Below, piece by piece: positions 29,107 to 37,527 of a stretch of 64,000 bases of DNA (its first letter is position 1; each line of letters starts with the position of its first letter). Below the pieces are notes generated by a model. It saw nothing but the letters and a program-made list of their open reading frames with translations, was not told the origin of the DNA and made no database searches. Source of the stretch: Streptomyces sp. NBC_01454 (GTDB lineage Bacteria; Actinomycetota; Actinomycetes; Streptomycetales; Streptomycetaceae); NCBI RefSeq assembly GCF_036227565.1, contig NZ_CP109460.1:5642001-5706000 (forward strand). The letters are read 5' to 3'. The position numbers were made by a program, and so were the translations under genes.

Positions 29107-32100
29107 TCAGTCGGTGTGCGCGGGCCGTGCCGTGGCCGGCTTCGCAGGTGTGCTTGCGCTGGTCGTCGTGCGGAGGGGCCACAGGCTGGACAGCGGTGCG
29201 CCGGGGGCGCGGGTGGTCGCACGCAGCATCGCGAGCAGTCCTTCGACGAGAGCCCGGGCGCTCGACCGGTCGAAGAGTTCGGTGCGGTAGTCCAACGAGA
29301 CGGACAGCTCGTTTCGCCCCGGCCCTTCGACGACGGACCAGGAGAGGTCCAGCTCGCTGCGGTCGGGCGGCAGCGTGAGCCGTCCCGCGTCCGTGCCGGG
29401 CCACCGCACCGGGGACGCCTCCACCCCGGCCACCGAGCCGAGTGTCGCCGGCAGCGCTTGGTAGGAGTACGCCACGTCGAACAGCGGTGCCCTGCCGGGC
29501 TCGTCGGGCACTCCGGCCGCGCGCACGAGGTCGGCGAGCGGCACCTCCCGGTGCTCTGCCGCGCCGGTGAGGGCGCGCCGCACCCGGTCGGTGAGCCTCT
29601 CGAAGGACGGGTCGCCGGCCAGGTCCAGACGCAGCGGCAGGCTCGGCGCGAAGGGCCCCACCCGCGTGCGGGCCGCCGAGAGGGGAAGCGCCGTGCCGGT
29701 CAGCCCGATGAGCGCCTCGTCCGCCTCCGTGTGCCGGGCGAGTAAGGCGGCGACGGCCGCCAGCACGCTCTCCCTGGCCCCGGAACGGCCCACCGCCTGG
29801 GCGAGGTCGTCGGGAATCCGGGACCCGAGGGTGGCGGTGGCGCGGGTGCCGTGGGCAGGCCGGGCCCGGTCCGGCGGCGGCGCGCCATCGGCCACTCCCG
29901 TCAGTGTCCGTCTCCAGTAGGCGAGTGAGTCCGCCCTCCGGGGACCTGTCCAGGGCTCGGTGTGCTCGCCGGGCAGCGTGGGCAGCTCGGCCAGCTCGGC
30001 CAGCTCGGCCAGCTCGGGCAGCTCGGCCCGGCGTCCGTCCAGGCGGGTGCCGTACAGAGCGAGCAGGTCCCCGAAGAACACCTCCGGCTGACCACCGTCG
30101 TAGGCCTGCTGGTGGGTGGTCACCAGCAGGACGTGCTGGGCCGGACCCGTCGTCGCGAGGAGCGCGTGGAGCCGGCGACCCGATGCCGGATCGAGTACGA
30201 GTGCGGCCTCGGCCTGCGCGATCTCCCTGGCCGTGTCCAGGGGCTCGCTCTCGCCGGAGACGTCCGCGGTGGTGAAGAAGCCGTCGCCGAGCGGCGAGCC
30301 GTGCCCCACGGCTTCGACGGTCCCGGCACGCAACACCTCGTGCCGCTCCGCCAGTTCCTCCAGCGCCGTGCGCAGCGCGGGGAGCCGCACCTCGCCGCGC
30401 AGCTCGAGGCAGCTGACGACGGGGGTGGCGACCGGGACCACCGGGGCAGGCAGCGGGTCCGGTCGGTCCGCGACCGGTCCGGGCACCGGGGGAGGACCGC
30501 CGGGGAGGTCGCTGTAGCGCGTGTCCTCGTTGTCCGCGACGGCGTGCAGCAGCTCCATGAACGCCTCGGACATGGCGGAGATGGTGTCGGCGTCGAAGAG
30601 CTGCGTCGCGTACTCCATCATGACCACGATCTCGTCCTCGTCCGCCAGCTCGCCGACGACCATCGAGAGGTCGAACTTGGCGGTGCCGGGGGGCAGCCCG
30701 GGGAAATGCGGGATGATCTCCGGGTCGTGCGCCGGTCCGGTGACGATCTCGCCGAAGGCGCCGGCCGGTGGCAGCGTCTGGTGCACGTACATCACGTCGA
30801 AGAGCGGGTGCCGGCTCGGATCACGGTCGACCGCGACCTCGCGCACGACCTTGTCGAACGGGATCTCCTGGTGGTCGAGGGCGCCGAGCACCACCCCGCG
30901 CACCTGGCGCAGCAGTTCGCGGAAGCTCGGGTCACCCGACAGGTCCGAGCGCAGTGCGATGGTGTTGTTGAAGAAGCCGAGCAGACCCCACAGTTCGGGC
31001 CGACTGCGACCGACGGTCGAGGTGCCGACGACGATGTCCCGCTGGCCCGACCAGCGTGCGAGCAGCAGTGTGAGGGTGGTGAGCAGCACCATGAACAGCG
31101 TGGCCGTCTCCCGGCTGCCCACCTCGCGCAGCCGCTTCACCAGTGCGCCCGGGATGGTGAACCCGTGGGTCGCACCCGCGAAGTCCATCCGGCCGGGGCG
31201 CGGCCGGTCGGTGGGCAGCTCCAGCGCGGGCGGGTCGCTCAGCCGTTCGCGCCAGTAGCTCAGTTCATCGTCAAGGCGGCAGTCGGCCACCAGCTCGCGC
31301 TGCCAACGGGCGTAGTCCGCGTACTGCACCGGCAGCGGCTCGACGTCGGGGGCACGGTTCTCCAGGCGGGCCGTGTAGAACTCCAGCAGCTCCTGCAGGT
31401 GGATCTGCGGAGCCCAGCCGTCGTTCACCGCATGGTGCATGCACCAGCAGACGAGGTGGTCGTCCTCGCCGATCCGCACGACGGTCACCCGTACGAGCGG
31501 TTCGTTGGCGATGTCGAAGACCCAGCGCATGGCGGACGTGATGACCGCACCCGCGGCGGTCTGGGGGGCATCCTCGCCCGAGACATCCAGGTACGTGAAG
31601 AAGTCGCCCAGTTCGGGCCGGATCTCCAGCCCGGACCTGCCGTCGGCCTCGACGAGATTGGATCGCAGCACTTCGTGGTGCCACGCCAGGTCCTCCCAGG
31701 CGAGCCTGAACTTCTCGACGTCCAGGGGGCCGCGGTACCGGGAGGCGCCGGGGAGGTTGTAGAGCGTGGTCGTCGGGTCGAGCTGGTGGTGGAACCACAT
31801 GCGCTCCTGCCCGTACGACAGCACCGGCTCCCCGCCCGGGACGATCGGCGGCAACTCGGCGTCGGGCACCTCGGGGACGACCGGGGCCGTCGGCGCGCCG
31901 GCGGCGCTCGGCGATTCCGGCGCGGGCGCGGGCGTCGCCCGGTCGTCAATGGCCTTGGCGAGCGAGCTGATGACGGGGTGGTCGTAGATGTCCGCCATCT
32001 TGAGCCGGACCCCATGCTGCTTCCGTACCCGCTCCAGGAGCTGGAGAGCGATGACGGAGTTGCCGCCGATGGAGAAGTAGTCCGCGTCGGCCGGGACCTC

Positions 32101-34536
32101 ATCCGCGTGCAGGAGCTCGACGAGGGCGTCCCGCAGCCAGTCCAGTACGGTGCCGGATTCTTCGGTCCGTTGCTCGCCGGGCGCGCGGACCGGCTCCCCG
32201 GTGGCCGGTGCCGGTGCCGGGGCCGGGGCCTGTGCCAGGGCGGGAGCGGGAGCAGGATTCGGAGCGGGAGCAGGAGCCGGAGCAGTGGGCTGACGGAATG
32301 CTTCGTCGAAGGACAGCACCTCACCCAGTGGCCCGGCCCAGCAGGGAACGCCGGTGAACGGATGTCCCGGCAGCGGAACCCGGCCTGCCGACGGGTCGGC
32401 CCGCAGCGCCGACCAGTCCAGCGGGACGCCTTCCTCGTACAACCTGCCCAGCAGCTCCAGGACGGCGGCGTCGGCGTCGGCGGCACCGGGCCGCAGGCAG
32501 AGCACGCGGGCGTCCGCGCGGTCGTGGAGACGGGCCGTCAACCGGTCGCTGAGCTCGCCACGGGACGCCAGCTCCACGAACACCACGGGGCCGTCGCAGA
32601 GTTGCTCGTCGGCCGCCGCGTGGAGCTGGTCCAGCCGCAGCGGGTCGCCCGCCACCGCGGGGTCCTGCCCGCTGCGTGCCGCCCGCAGCGTGGCGGTGTC
32701 CTCGGTGCTGAGGTCGCCCCGCAGGTACCGGGCGGTGTAGCGGGAGATCCCCGAACTCATCAGCCCGTCCGGCGAGACGCCGGCCCGGACCAGCCGCTGG
32801 TACGCCGCGAGCTGTCCGCCCGCCATCGCGGCCCGGTCGGACGGCAGGGGCAACTCGTCCGGCAACCGGTCCGGAAGCCGATCGCCCAGCTCGTCGTGCG
32901 GGGCATCTGCGGAGAGCAGGAAGACCACCCGAGGTGCGGCCATGGCGCCAGTGGCAGCTGTCCCGGGCGACTCGGGCGTCCCGGGCGTCCCGGGCGTCCT
33001 GGGCGTCTCGGGCGACTCGAGCCGACGCCAGGTGACCTCGGCGGCCAGGCGTGCCGCGAGCTCAGAGGTCTCCCGGGCGACCACGGACACACGGTGGGGG
33101 TCGTGGTCCCTGCCCTCGTTCAGTGTCCGTGCGACGGCGGCCAGCGGCTGGGCGCCGTCGCGCAGGGCGAGCGACAGCCGCTCGCACTGGGAGAGCAGGT
33201 CCGCCCGGCTGCGGGCGGACACCGCGATCAGCTGCGGGGGGCTGCCGGCGGGGCGTACCGGGGCGGTCACCGGGGGCTGCTCCACCACGCAGTGCGCGTT
33301 GAGGCCGCCGAGGCTGAACGAGCTCACGCCCGCCCGGCGCGTCTCGTCGTCCCACTGCTCGAGCGAGGTGACGACCTCGAGGCGGGCGCCTTCGAGATCG
33401 ACCTCGTCGGCGGGCTCCTCGAAGTGCAGCGAGGGATACAGCTCGCCGTGGCGCACGCTGAGTACCGCCTTGACCAGCCCGGCGATTCCCGCGGCGTGGT
33501 CCAGGTGCCCGATGTTGGTCTTGACCGAGCCCACCTTCACCGTCCCCTCGCCGTCGGGACGGGCGAGGGCCAGGCCCTCGGCCTCGACCGCGTCGCCGAG
33601 CCGGGTGCCCGAACCGTGTGTCTCGATGTATCCGGCGGTCGCCGGGTCCAGCGAGGCATTGCGCCACGCCTTGGTGATGACCTGGGCCTGCGAGCGGGCA
33701 CTCGGTGTACTGATGGTCGCGGAATGCCGGCCGTTGTGCACCACGGCGCTGCCGCGGATCACGGCATGGATGAACGCACCCTCCGCCCACGCCCGTTCCA
33801 GCGTGGTGAGGACCACCACCGCGCCGCCCTCACCCCAGCCCGCACCGTCCGCGGCACGGTCGAACGCGCGGGACCGGGCGGTGGGCGAGGCGATGCCGGG
33901 GAAGTCGGCCATCGTGGCCGTCGGCGGCACGATGTGGCGCAGGCTCACGCCGCCCACGACGGCGTGGTCCGCGTCGCCGTCGCCGAGTTCACGGCATGCC
34001 TGGTGGACGGCGACGAGTGAGCCGTTGCAGCCGGTGTCCACGCCGTAGCAGGGGCCGGTGAACCCGAAGTGGTGGGAGATCCTGGCCGGCAGGGCGCAGG
34101 GGATGTTTCCGTTCATGCTGAGGGTGCCCTGCTCACGCACCAGCGGCGCGTAGCCGTTGCCCGGGGAGCTGAAGATCACCGCTGTCTGGCTGTCCCGGAG
34201 CCGGGACGGGGCGTATCCGGCGTTCTCCAGCGCCTCCTGGGTGAGCTGGAGTGCCAGCCGGTGCTGCGGGTCGGTCACCTCCGCTTCGCGCCGGGACAGC
34301 CCGAAGCGCTGGTGGTCGAAGAGGTCGATCCGCTCCAGGTAGCCCTGCTCCGGGTAGTCCTGGCGGGGATCGAGCCCTGTACTGCGGATCCGTTCCGGAG
34401 GGATCGGACGTACCGAGTCCCGCCCCGCCCGCAGGTTCGCCCGGAAGGCGGCAAGGGAATCCGCCTGCGGGAATCTCGTGGCGATGCCGATCACCGCGAC
34501 GGCCGGTCTGCCGTGTGTCACGCCCGTACCGCTCAT
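29107..34536 (-). CDS. Hybrid PKS/NRPS, KS-(AT remnant)-T-C-C*
   Basis: 1809 residues. KS about 10-430: Cys170 in VDTGCNGSL (usual text is DTACSSS), with ETHGSGT and KTNIGHLDHAAG supplying the two His and Lys, so it looks catalytically complete. KS-AT linker and AT remnant about 430-750: the nucleophile elbow reads SSGISR (594-599) where GHSxGE is expected, so Ser is Gly596, and the central part of the AT is missing. T domain with Ser827 (IGGNS). C1 about 890-1320 with HHAVNDG (His1034-His1035), intact. C2 about 1350-1790 lacks its first motif and reads HQQAYDG (His1475, Gln1476): the catalytic second His is replaced. Linkers are repeat-rich. Codon 1598 is TTA. ATG start with GGAGAGG in front. 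The KS must take its extender in trans. Confidence 0.9.
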   Translation of the reverse strand: MSGTGVTHGRPAVAVIGIATRFPQADSLAAFRANLRAGRDSVRPIPPERIRSTGLDPRQDYPEQGYLERIDLFDHQRFGLSRREAEVTDPQHRLALQLTQEALENAGYAPSRLRDSQTAVIFSSPGNGYAPLVREQGTLSMNGNIPCALPARISHHFGFTGPCYGVDTGCNGSLVAVHQACRELGDGDADHAVVGGVSLRHIVPPTATMADFPGIASPTARSRAFDRAADGAGWGEGGAVVVLTTLERAWAEGAFIHAVIRGSAVVHNGRHSATISTPSARSQAQVITKAWRNASLDPATAGYIETHGSGTRLGDAVEAEGLALARPDGEGTVKVGSVKTNIGHLDHAAGIAGLVKAVLSVRHGELYPSLHFEEPADEVDLEGARLEVVTSLEQWDDETRRAGVSSFSLGGLNAHCVVEQPPVTAPVRPAGSPPQLIAVSARSRADLLSQCERLSLALRDGAQPLAAVARTLNEGRDHDPHRVSVVARETSELAARLAAEVTWRRLESPETPRTPGTPGTPESPGTAATGAMAAPRVVFLLSADAPHDELGDRLPDRLPDELPLPSDRAAMAGGQLAAYQRLVRAGVSPDGLMSSGISRYTARYLRGDLSTEDTATLRAARSGQDPAVAGDPLRLDQLHAAADEQLCDGPVVFVELASRGELSDRLTARLHDRADARVLCLRPGAADADAAVLELLGRLYEEGVPLDWSALRADPSAGRVPLPGHPFTGVPCWAGPLGEVLSFDEAFRQPTAPAPAPAPNPAPAPALAQAPAPAPAPATGEPVRAPGEQRTEESGTVLDWLRDALVELLHADEVPADADYFSIGGNSVIALQLLERVRKQHGVRLKMADIYDHPVISSLAKAIDDRATPAPAPESPSAAGAPTAPVVPEVPDAELPPIVPGGEPVLSYGQERMWFHHQLDPTTTLYNLPGASRYRGPLDVEKFRLAWEDLAWHHEVLRSNLVEADGRSGLEIRPELGDFFTYLDVSGEDAPQTAAGAVITSAMRWVFDIANEPLVRVTVVRIGEDDHLVCWCMHHAVNDGWAPQIHLQELLEFYTARLENRAPDVEPLPVQYADYARWQRELVADCRLDDELSYWRERLSDPPALELPTDRPRPGRMDFAGATHGFTIPGALVKRLREVGSRETATLFMVLLTTLTLLLARWSGQRDIVVGTSTVGRSRPELWGLLGFFNNTIALRSDLSGDPSFRELLRQVRGVVLGALDHQEIPFDKVVREVAVDRDPSRHPLFDVMYVHQTLPPAGAFGEIVTGPAHDPEIIPHFPGLPPGTAKFDLSMVVGELADEDEIVVMMEYATQLFDADTISAMSEAFMELLHAVADNEDTRYSDLPGGPPPVPGPVADRPDPLPAPVVPVATPVVSCLELRGEVRLPALRTALEELAERHEVLRAGTVEAVGHGSPLGDGFFTTADVSGESEPLDTAREIAQAEAALVLDPASGRRLHALLATTGPAQHVLLVTTHQQAYDGGQPEVFFGDLLALYGTRLDGRRAELPELAELAELAELPTLPGEHTEPWTGPRRADSLAYWRRTLTGVADGAPPPDRARPAHGTRATATLGSRIPDDLAQAVGRSGARESVLAAVAALLARHTEADEALIGLTGTALPLSAARTRVGPFAPSLPLRLDLAGDPSFERLTDRVRRALTGAAEHREVPLADLVRAAGVPDEPGRAPLFDVAYSYQALPATLGSVAGVEASPVRWPGTDAGRLTLPPDRSELDLSWSVVEGPGRNELSVSLDYRTELFDRSSARALVEGLLAMLRATTRAPGAPLSSLWPLRTTTSASTPAKPATARPAHTD

Positions 34537-34558
34537 GTCGCCTCTCCGTTCATGCGTG

Positions 34559-36454
34559 TCAGAGCTCGTATGCGGCCGGTGGGGCGTGTTCCTCGTCCGG
34601 TGCGCGCTCGCCCAGGCGGTCGGCGATCCGCTGCGCCTGGGCGGCGATGGTGACGTAGTCGAACAGCTCGCCCACCCGCAGCGCCTCGGGCCAGCGCCGG
34701 TCCAGCCTGTCGTGCAGGTCGACGACCTTGATCGAACTCCCGCCGACGGCGAAGAAGTTGTCGTCCGCGGCGGAGTCGGAGTGCCCGAGGACCTCCGCCC
34801 AGATCCGGCCGACGGCGAGCCGGTGCCTGCTCCAGTCCCCGTCCGCGGTGTCTTCGGAGGACTGCCGGTCTGTCGGGATCAGCGTGCGGAGCGTGGCCCG
34901 GTCCGCCTTGGTGCTGCGGTCGAGCGGTATGTGGTCGACCGGTACGAACAGAGTCGGTGTGGCCTGCTCCACCAGCCGGCCCCGGCAGTGTCTGCGCAGC
35001 TCCGAGGCGTCCGGCGGCCTGCTGCCGGGTGTCGGCAGGACGAATGCGATCACCCGCGGCTCGTCCTGCCCGGCACGCTCGCAGAGCACCACGGCCTGCT
35101 CCACGCCCGCATGGCGTTCCAGCGCGCTCTCGATCTCGCCGAGTTCGATCCGCGTACCGCGGATCTTGGCCTGGTCGTCCGTTCTGCCGTGGTAGTGCAG
35201 CGCGCCCCGCTCGTCGACGCTGGCGATGTCCCCGGTGCGGTAGAGGCGCCCGCCCGGCCGCCCGAACGGGTCCGCGACGAATCGCTCGGCCGTACGGGCC
35301 GGCTGGTTGGCGTAGCCGAGTGCCACGAGGGAGCCGCCGACGTAGAGCTCGCCCCGCTCCCCGGCCGGGACTTCACGCAGTCGCTCGTCCAGTACCCGGG
35401 TCTGCGCTCCCGGCCAGGGCCGCCCGATGGGGACACGGTCCCGGGACGGGTCCGGATCGGTCTCCACCGTGCAGGCGATGGTCGTCTCGGTGGGCCCGTA
35501 CTCGTTGATGATCCGGGTCCGGGGCAGTCGCTCGTGGTGTGCGCCCACCAGCTGGGGGGTGCACTCCTCACCCCCGACGACCACCATCCGCAGCGTGTCG
35601 GGCAACCCGCCGGGATCCTGGAGCACCGCCCGGTAGTAGGAGGGAATGTTGAACAGGTGCGTCACACGGTGTTCCCTGGCCAGCCGGGTGAACTCCGCCA
35701 CGTGCACGAGCTGTCGCGCGTCGGGTAGCACCAGCGTGTGACCGTCGGTGAGCGACCAGAACATTCCGCCGAGAATCCCGTCGAAGGACAGCCGCAACGC
35801 AATCAGGAAGACGGAGTGCTCGGTGCCGTACACCGGCCCCCGGCAGCTGATGGACGTGGCGAGCTGGCCCCGGCTGACCAGCACGCCTTTGGGCACACCG
35901 GTGGATCCCGAGGTGTAGGCGACGTAGGCGGGGCTCTGCTCAGGGACCGGTGGGTACGGGTCGGTGGGCAGCTCCTGGCCCGCCTCGACGAGCCGCGTCA
36001 GCTGGAGGTCCGCCGCGTCCACGACCGTCGGCGGGGCGGGCATCGCCGCGAGCACGGAGGCCGGCACGGCGTCGCTGTCCTCGCTCAGCACCACCGCGCA
36101 GTCGACGTCCCGGCACAGCGCCTCGAACCTCCCGACGGGCAACTCCGGTTCCAGGACCGCCCAGGTGGCACCGGTGCGCAGTGCGGCGAGCATGGCGACC
36201 ACGGACAGGGCGCTCTGCTGGGTCCGGACGCAGACGACCCGCCCCGGCCGCAGCCCGTGCTGCCACAGCAGCTGTGCAAGACCGGCCGAGGCATGGTCGA
36301 GCTCGCGGTACGTCAGCGAGACCCCGCCGATGAGGAGCGCGGTCGCCTCGGGAACCCTGACCACCTGCCGTCGGAAGGCGGCCCACACCGGCCGTTCCTC
36401 CCCCGGGGTGTCCGCGGGGGCGAACTCACCGGTACCACCGGGACGTCGGGTCAT
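34559..36454 (-). CDS. Free-standing adenylation-thiolation protein, A-T
   Basis: 631 residues with no condensation domain. A domain about 25-530: YTSGSTGVPKG, YGPTETT, YRTGDI, and STKADR as the A10 motif with its Lys. T domain VGGSS with Ser574. The pocket read by eye is D-G-G-F-V-G-E-I-A-K, which I cannot assign. It may load the first amino acid for the KS protein encoded downstream, or serve as the acceptor for the terminal C domain of the C-A-T-C protein; the second choice uses every functional C domain once. The ATG at 36454 has GCGAGG in front; a GTG at 36481 overlapping the FkbH stop is an alternative start nine codons longer. Confidence 0.88.
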   Translation of the reverse strand: MTRRPGGTGEFAPADTPGEERPVWAAFRRQVVRVPEATALLIGGVSLTYRELDHASAGLAQLLWQHGLRPGRVVCVRTQQSALSVVAMLAALRTGATWAVLEPELPVGRFEALCRDVDCAVVLSEDSDAVPASVLAAMPAPPTVVDAADLQLTRLVEAGQELPTDPYPPVPEQSPAYVAYTSGSTGVPKGVLVSRGQLATSISCRGPVYGTEHSVFLIALRLSFDGILGGMFWSLTDGHTLVLPDARQLVHVAEFTRLAREHRVTHLFNIPSYYRAVLQDPGGLPDTLRMVVVGGEECTPQLVGAHHERLPRTRIINEYGPTETTIACTVETDPDPSRDRVPIGRPWPGAQTRVLDERLREVPAGERGELYVGGSLVALGYANQPARTAERFVADPFGRPGGRLYRTGDIASVDERGALHYHGRTDDQAKIRGTRIELGEIESALERHAGVEQAVVLCERAGQDEPRVIAFVLPTPGSRPPDASELRRHCRGRLVEQATPTLFVPVDHIPLDRSTKADRATLRTLIPTDRQSSEDTADGDWSRHRLAVGRIWAEVLGHSDSAADDNFFAVGGSSIKVVDLHDRLDRRWPEALRVGELFDYVTIAAQAQRIADRLGERAPDEEHAPPAAYEL

Positions 36455-36477
36455 CGCAGCCTCGCTTCCTGTGCCGT

Positions 36478-37527
36478 TCACGCCGCACCGGCGATCACGC
36501 GCGTGTGGCCGGGGGCCTTGGGCAGCGGGCGCTCCGGGTCCACGGTGAGCACCAGACGGTCCTTGTCGGTGACCGTCGCCTCGTAGCCGGCGAAGCGCAT
36601 CGTGACCAGCATGTTCCGGTTGGCCTCGGTCGGGATGAAGTGCGCGACGGGGCGCCGGCCGGCCGTCAGGGCCTGCTGGATCAGATGGTGCAGCAGCACG
36701 CTCCCCGCACCACGCGAGGCGACCCGGCAGGACATCAGCAGCAGCCGCAGGACCGAGTCCCGCCCGGCGAGTTCGGTGACGGCCAGGCCGATGATCCCGT
36801 AGTCCCCGAAGCGGTCGCGGAGCGTGGCCAGCAGCACCTGATGGTCCGGTGAGGAGCTCAACCGGCGCAGTTCGTCGATGTCGTAGGTCAGTCCTGTGCT
36901 GTTGAGCTGGTGCGTGCGGACGGTCAGCTCGCTGGCCCGGGACAGGTCTTCCTCGGTGGCCGGGTGCAGCTCCATGATCAGGTCGAGCGAGTCGAGGAAC
37001 GCCTGGCGTCCTTCGGCGAACTCCTCTTCGGCCTCCTGGCGTTGCCACTCGGCCTGGTAGAGCCGGCGTCGCCCGGTGGCCTCCGCGGTGAGGTGCTCGG
37101 GCCGGAAGTCCTGGAGTTCCGGCAGTCGTCCCACCTCCGCCGCCGGGTAGCAGCGGACCATGGGGAGTTCGCTCGCGACTTCCGCCCGCTCCACCGGGTC
37201 GTTGTCGACGAACGCGATGGTGTCCAGACCGATGTTGAGGGCCTTCGCGATGCGGCGCACCGCGGCGGACTTGGTGCCCCAGCCCACCTGTATCGCGCAG
37301 TACCAGTCGGCCAGTCGGCGTTCCGTCAGGTGGCGGTGGGTGACGTGGTATTCGCCGCGACTGGCGGCGGCATGCAGGATGCCGCGACGGTCCAGCTCGG
37401 CCAGGGTCTCCAGCGCTGCGGGGAAGGGGGCGGGATCGTCGCCTTCCAGCACCACCCCGTCCCATAAGGTGTCGTCCAAGTCCCACACCAGACACTTGAC
37501 GGTGGGGGCGCCCTCCGCCGCGGTCAC
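36478..37527 (-). CDS. FkbH-like HAD-superfamily glyceryl-ACP synthase
   Basis: 349 residues, the size of FkbH proteins. The HAD phosphatase motif VWDLDDTLWDG is at residues 14-24 (Asp16 nucleophile, Asp18 acid), with IAFVDNDPVERAEV as the metal-binding motif near residue 108. The C-terminal half resembles an acetyltransferase fold (RGAGSVLLHHLIQQAL). Known relatives take 1,3-bisphosphoglycerate, remove phosphate and place a glyceryl group on a free ACP, the first step to methoxymalonyl- or hydroxymalonyl-ACP and to tetronates. GTGA overlap with the upstream acyl-CoA dehydrogenase gene. Codon 21, inside the DLDDTLW motif, is TTA, so translation of this step may depend on bldA. No FkbG-type O-methyltransferase is in the operon. 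Confidence 0.92.
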   Translation of the reverse strand: MTAAEGAPTVKCLVWDLDDTLWDGVVLEGDDPAPFPAALETLAELDRRGILHAAASRGEYHVTHRHLTERRLADWYCAIQVGWGTKSAAVRRIAKALNIGLDTIAFVDNDPVERAEVASELPMVRCYPAAEVGRLPELQDFRPEHLTAEATGRRRLYQAEWQRQEAEEEFAEGRQAFLDSLDLIMELHPATEEDLSRASELTVRTHQLNSTGLTYDIDELRRLSSSPDHQVLLATLRDRFGDYGIIGLAVTELAGRDSVLRLLLMSCRVASRGAGSVLLHHLIQQALTAGRRPVAHFIPTEANRNMLVTMRFAGYEATVTDKDRLVLTVDPERPLPKAPGHTRVIAGAA

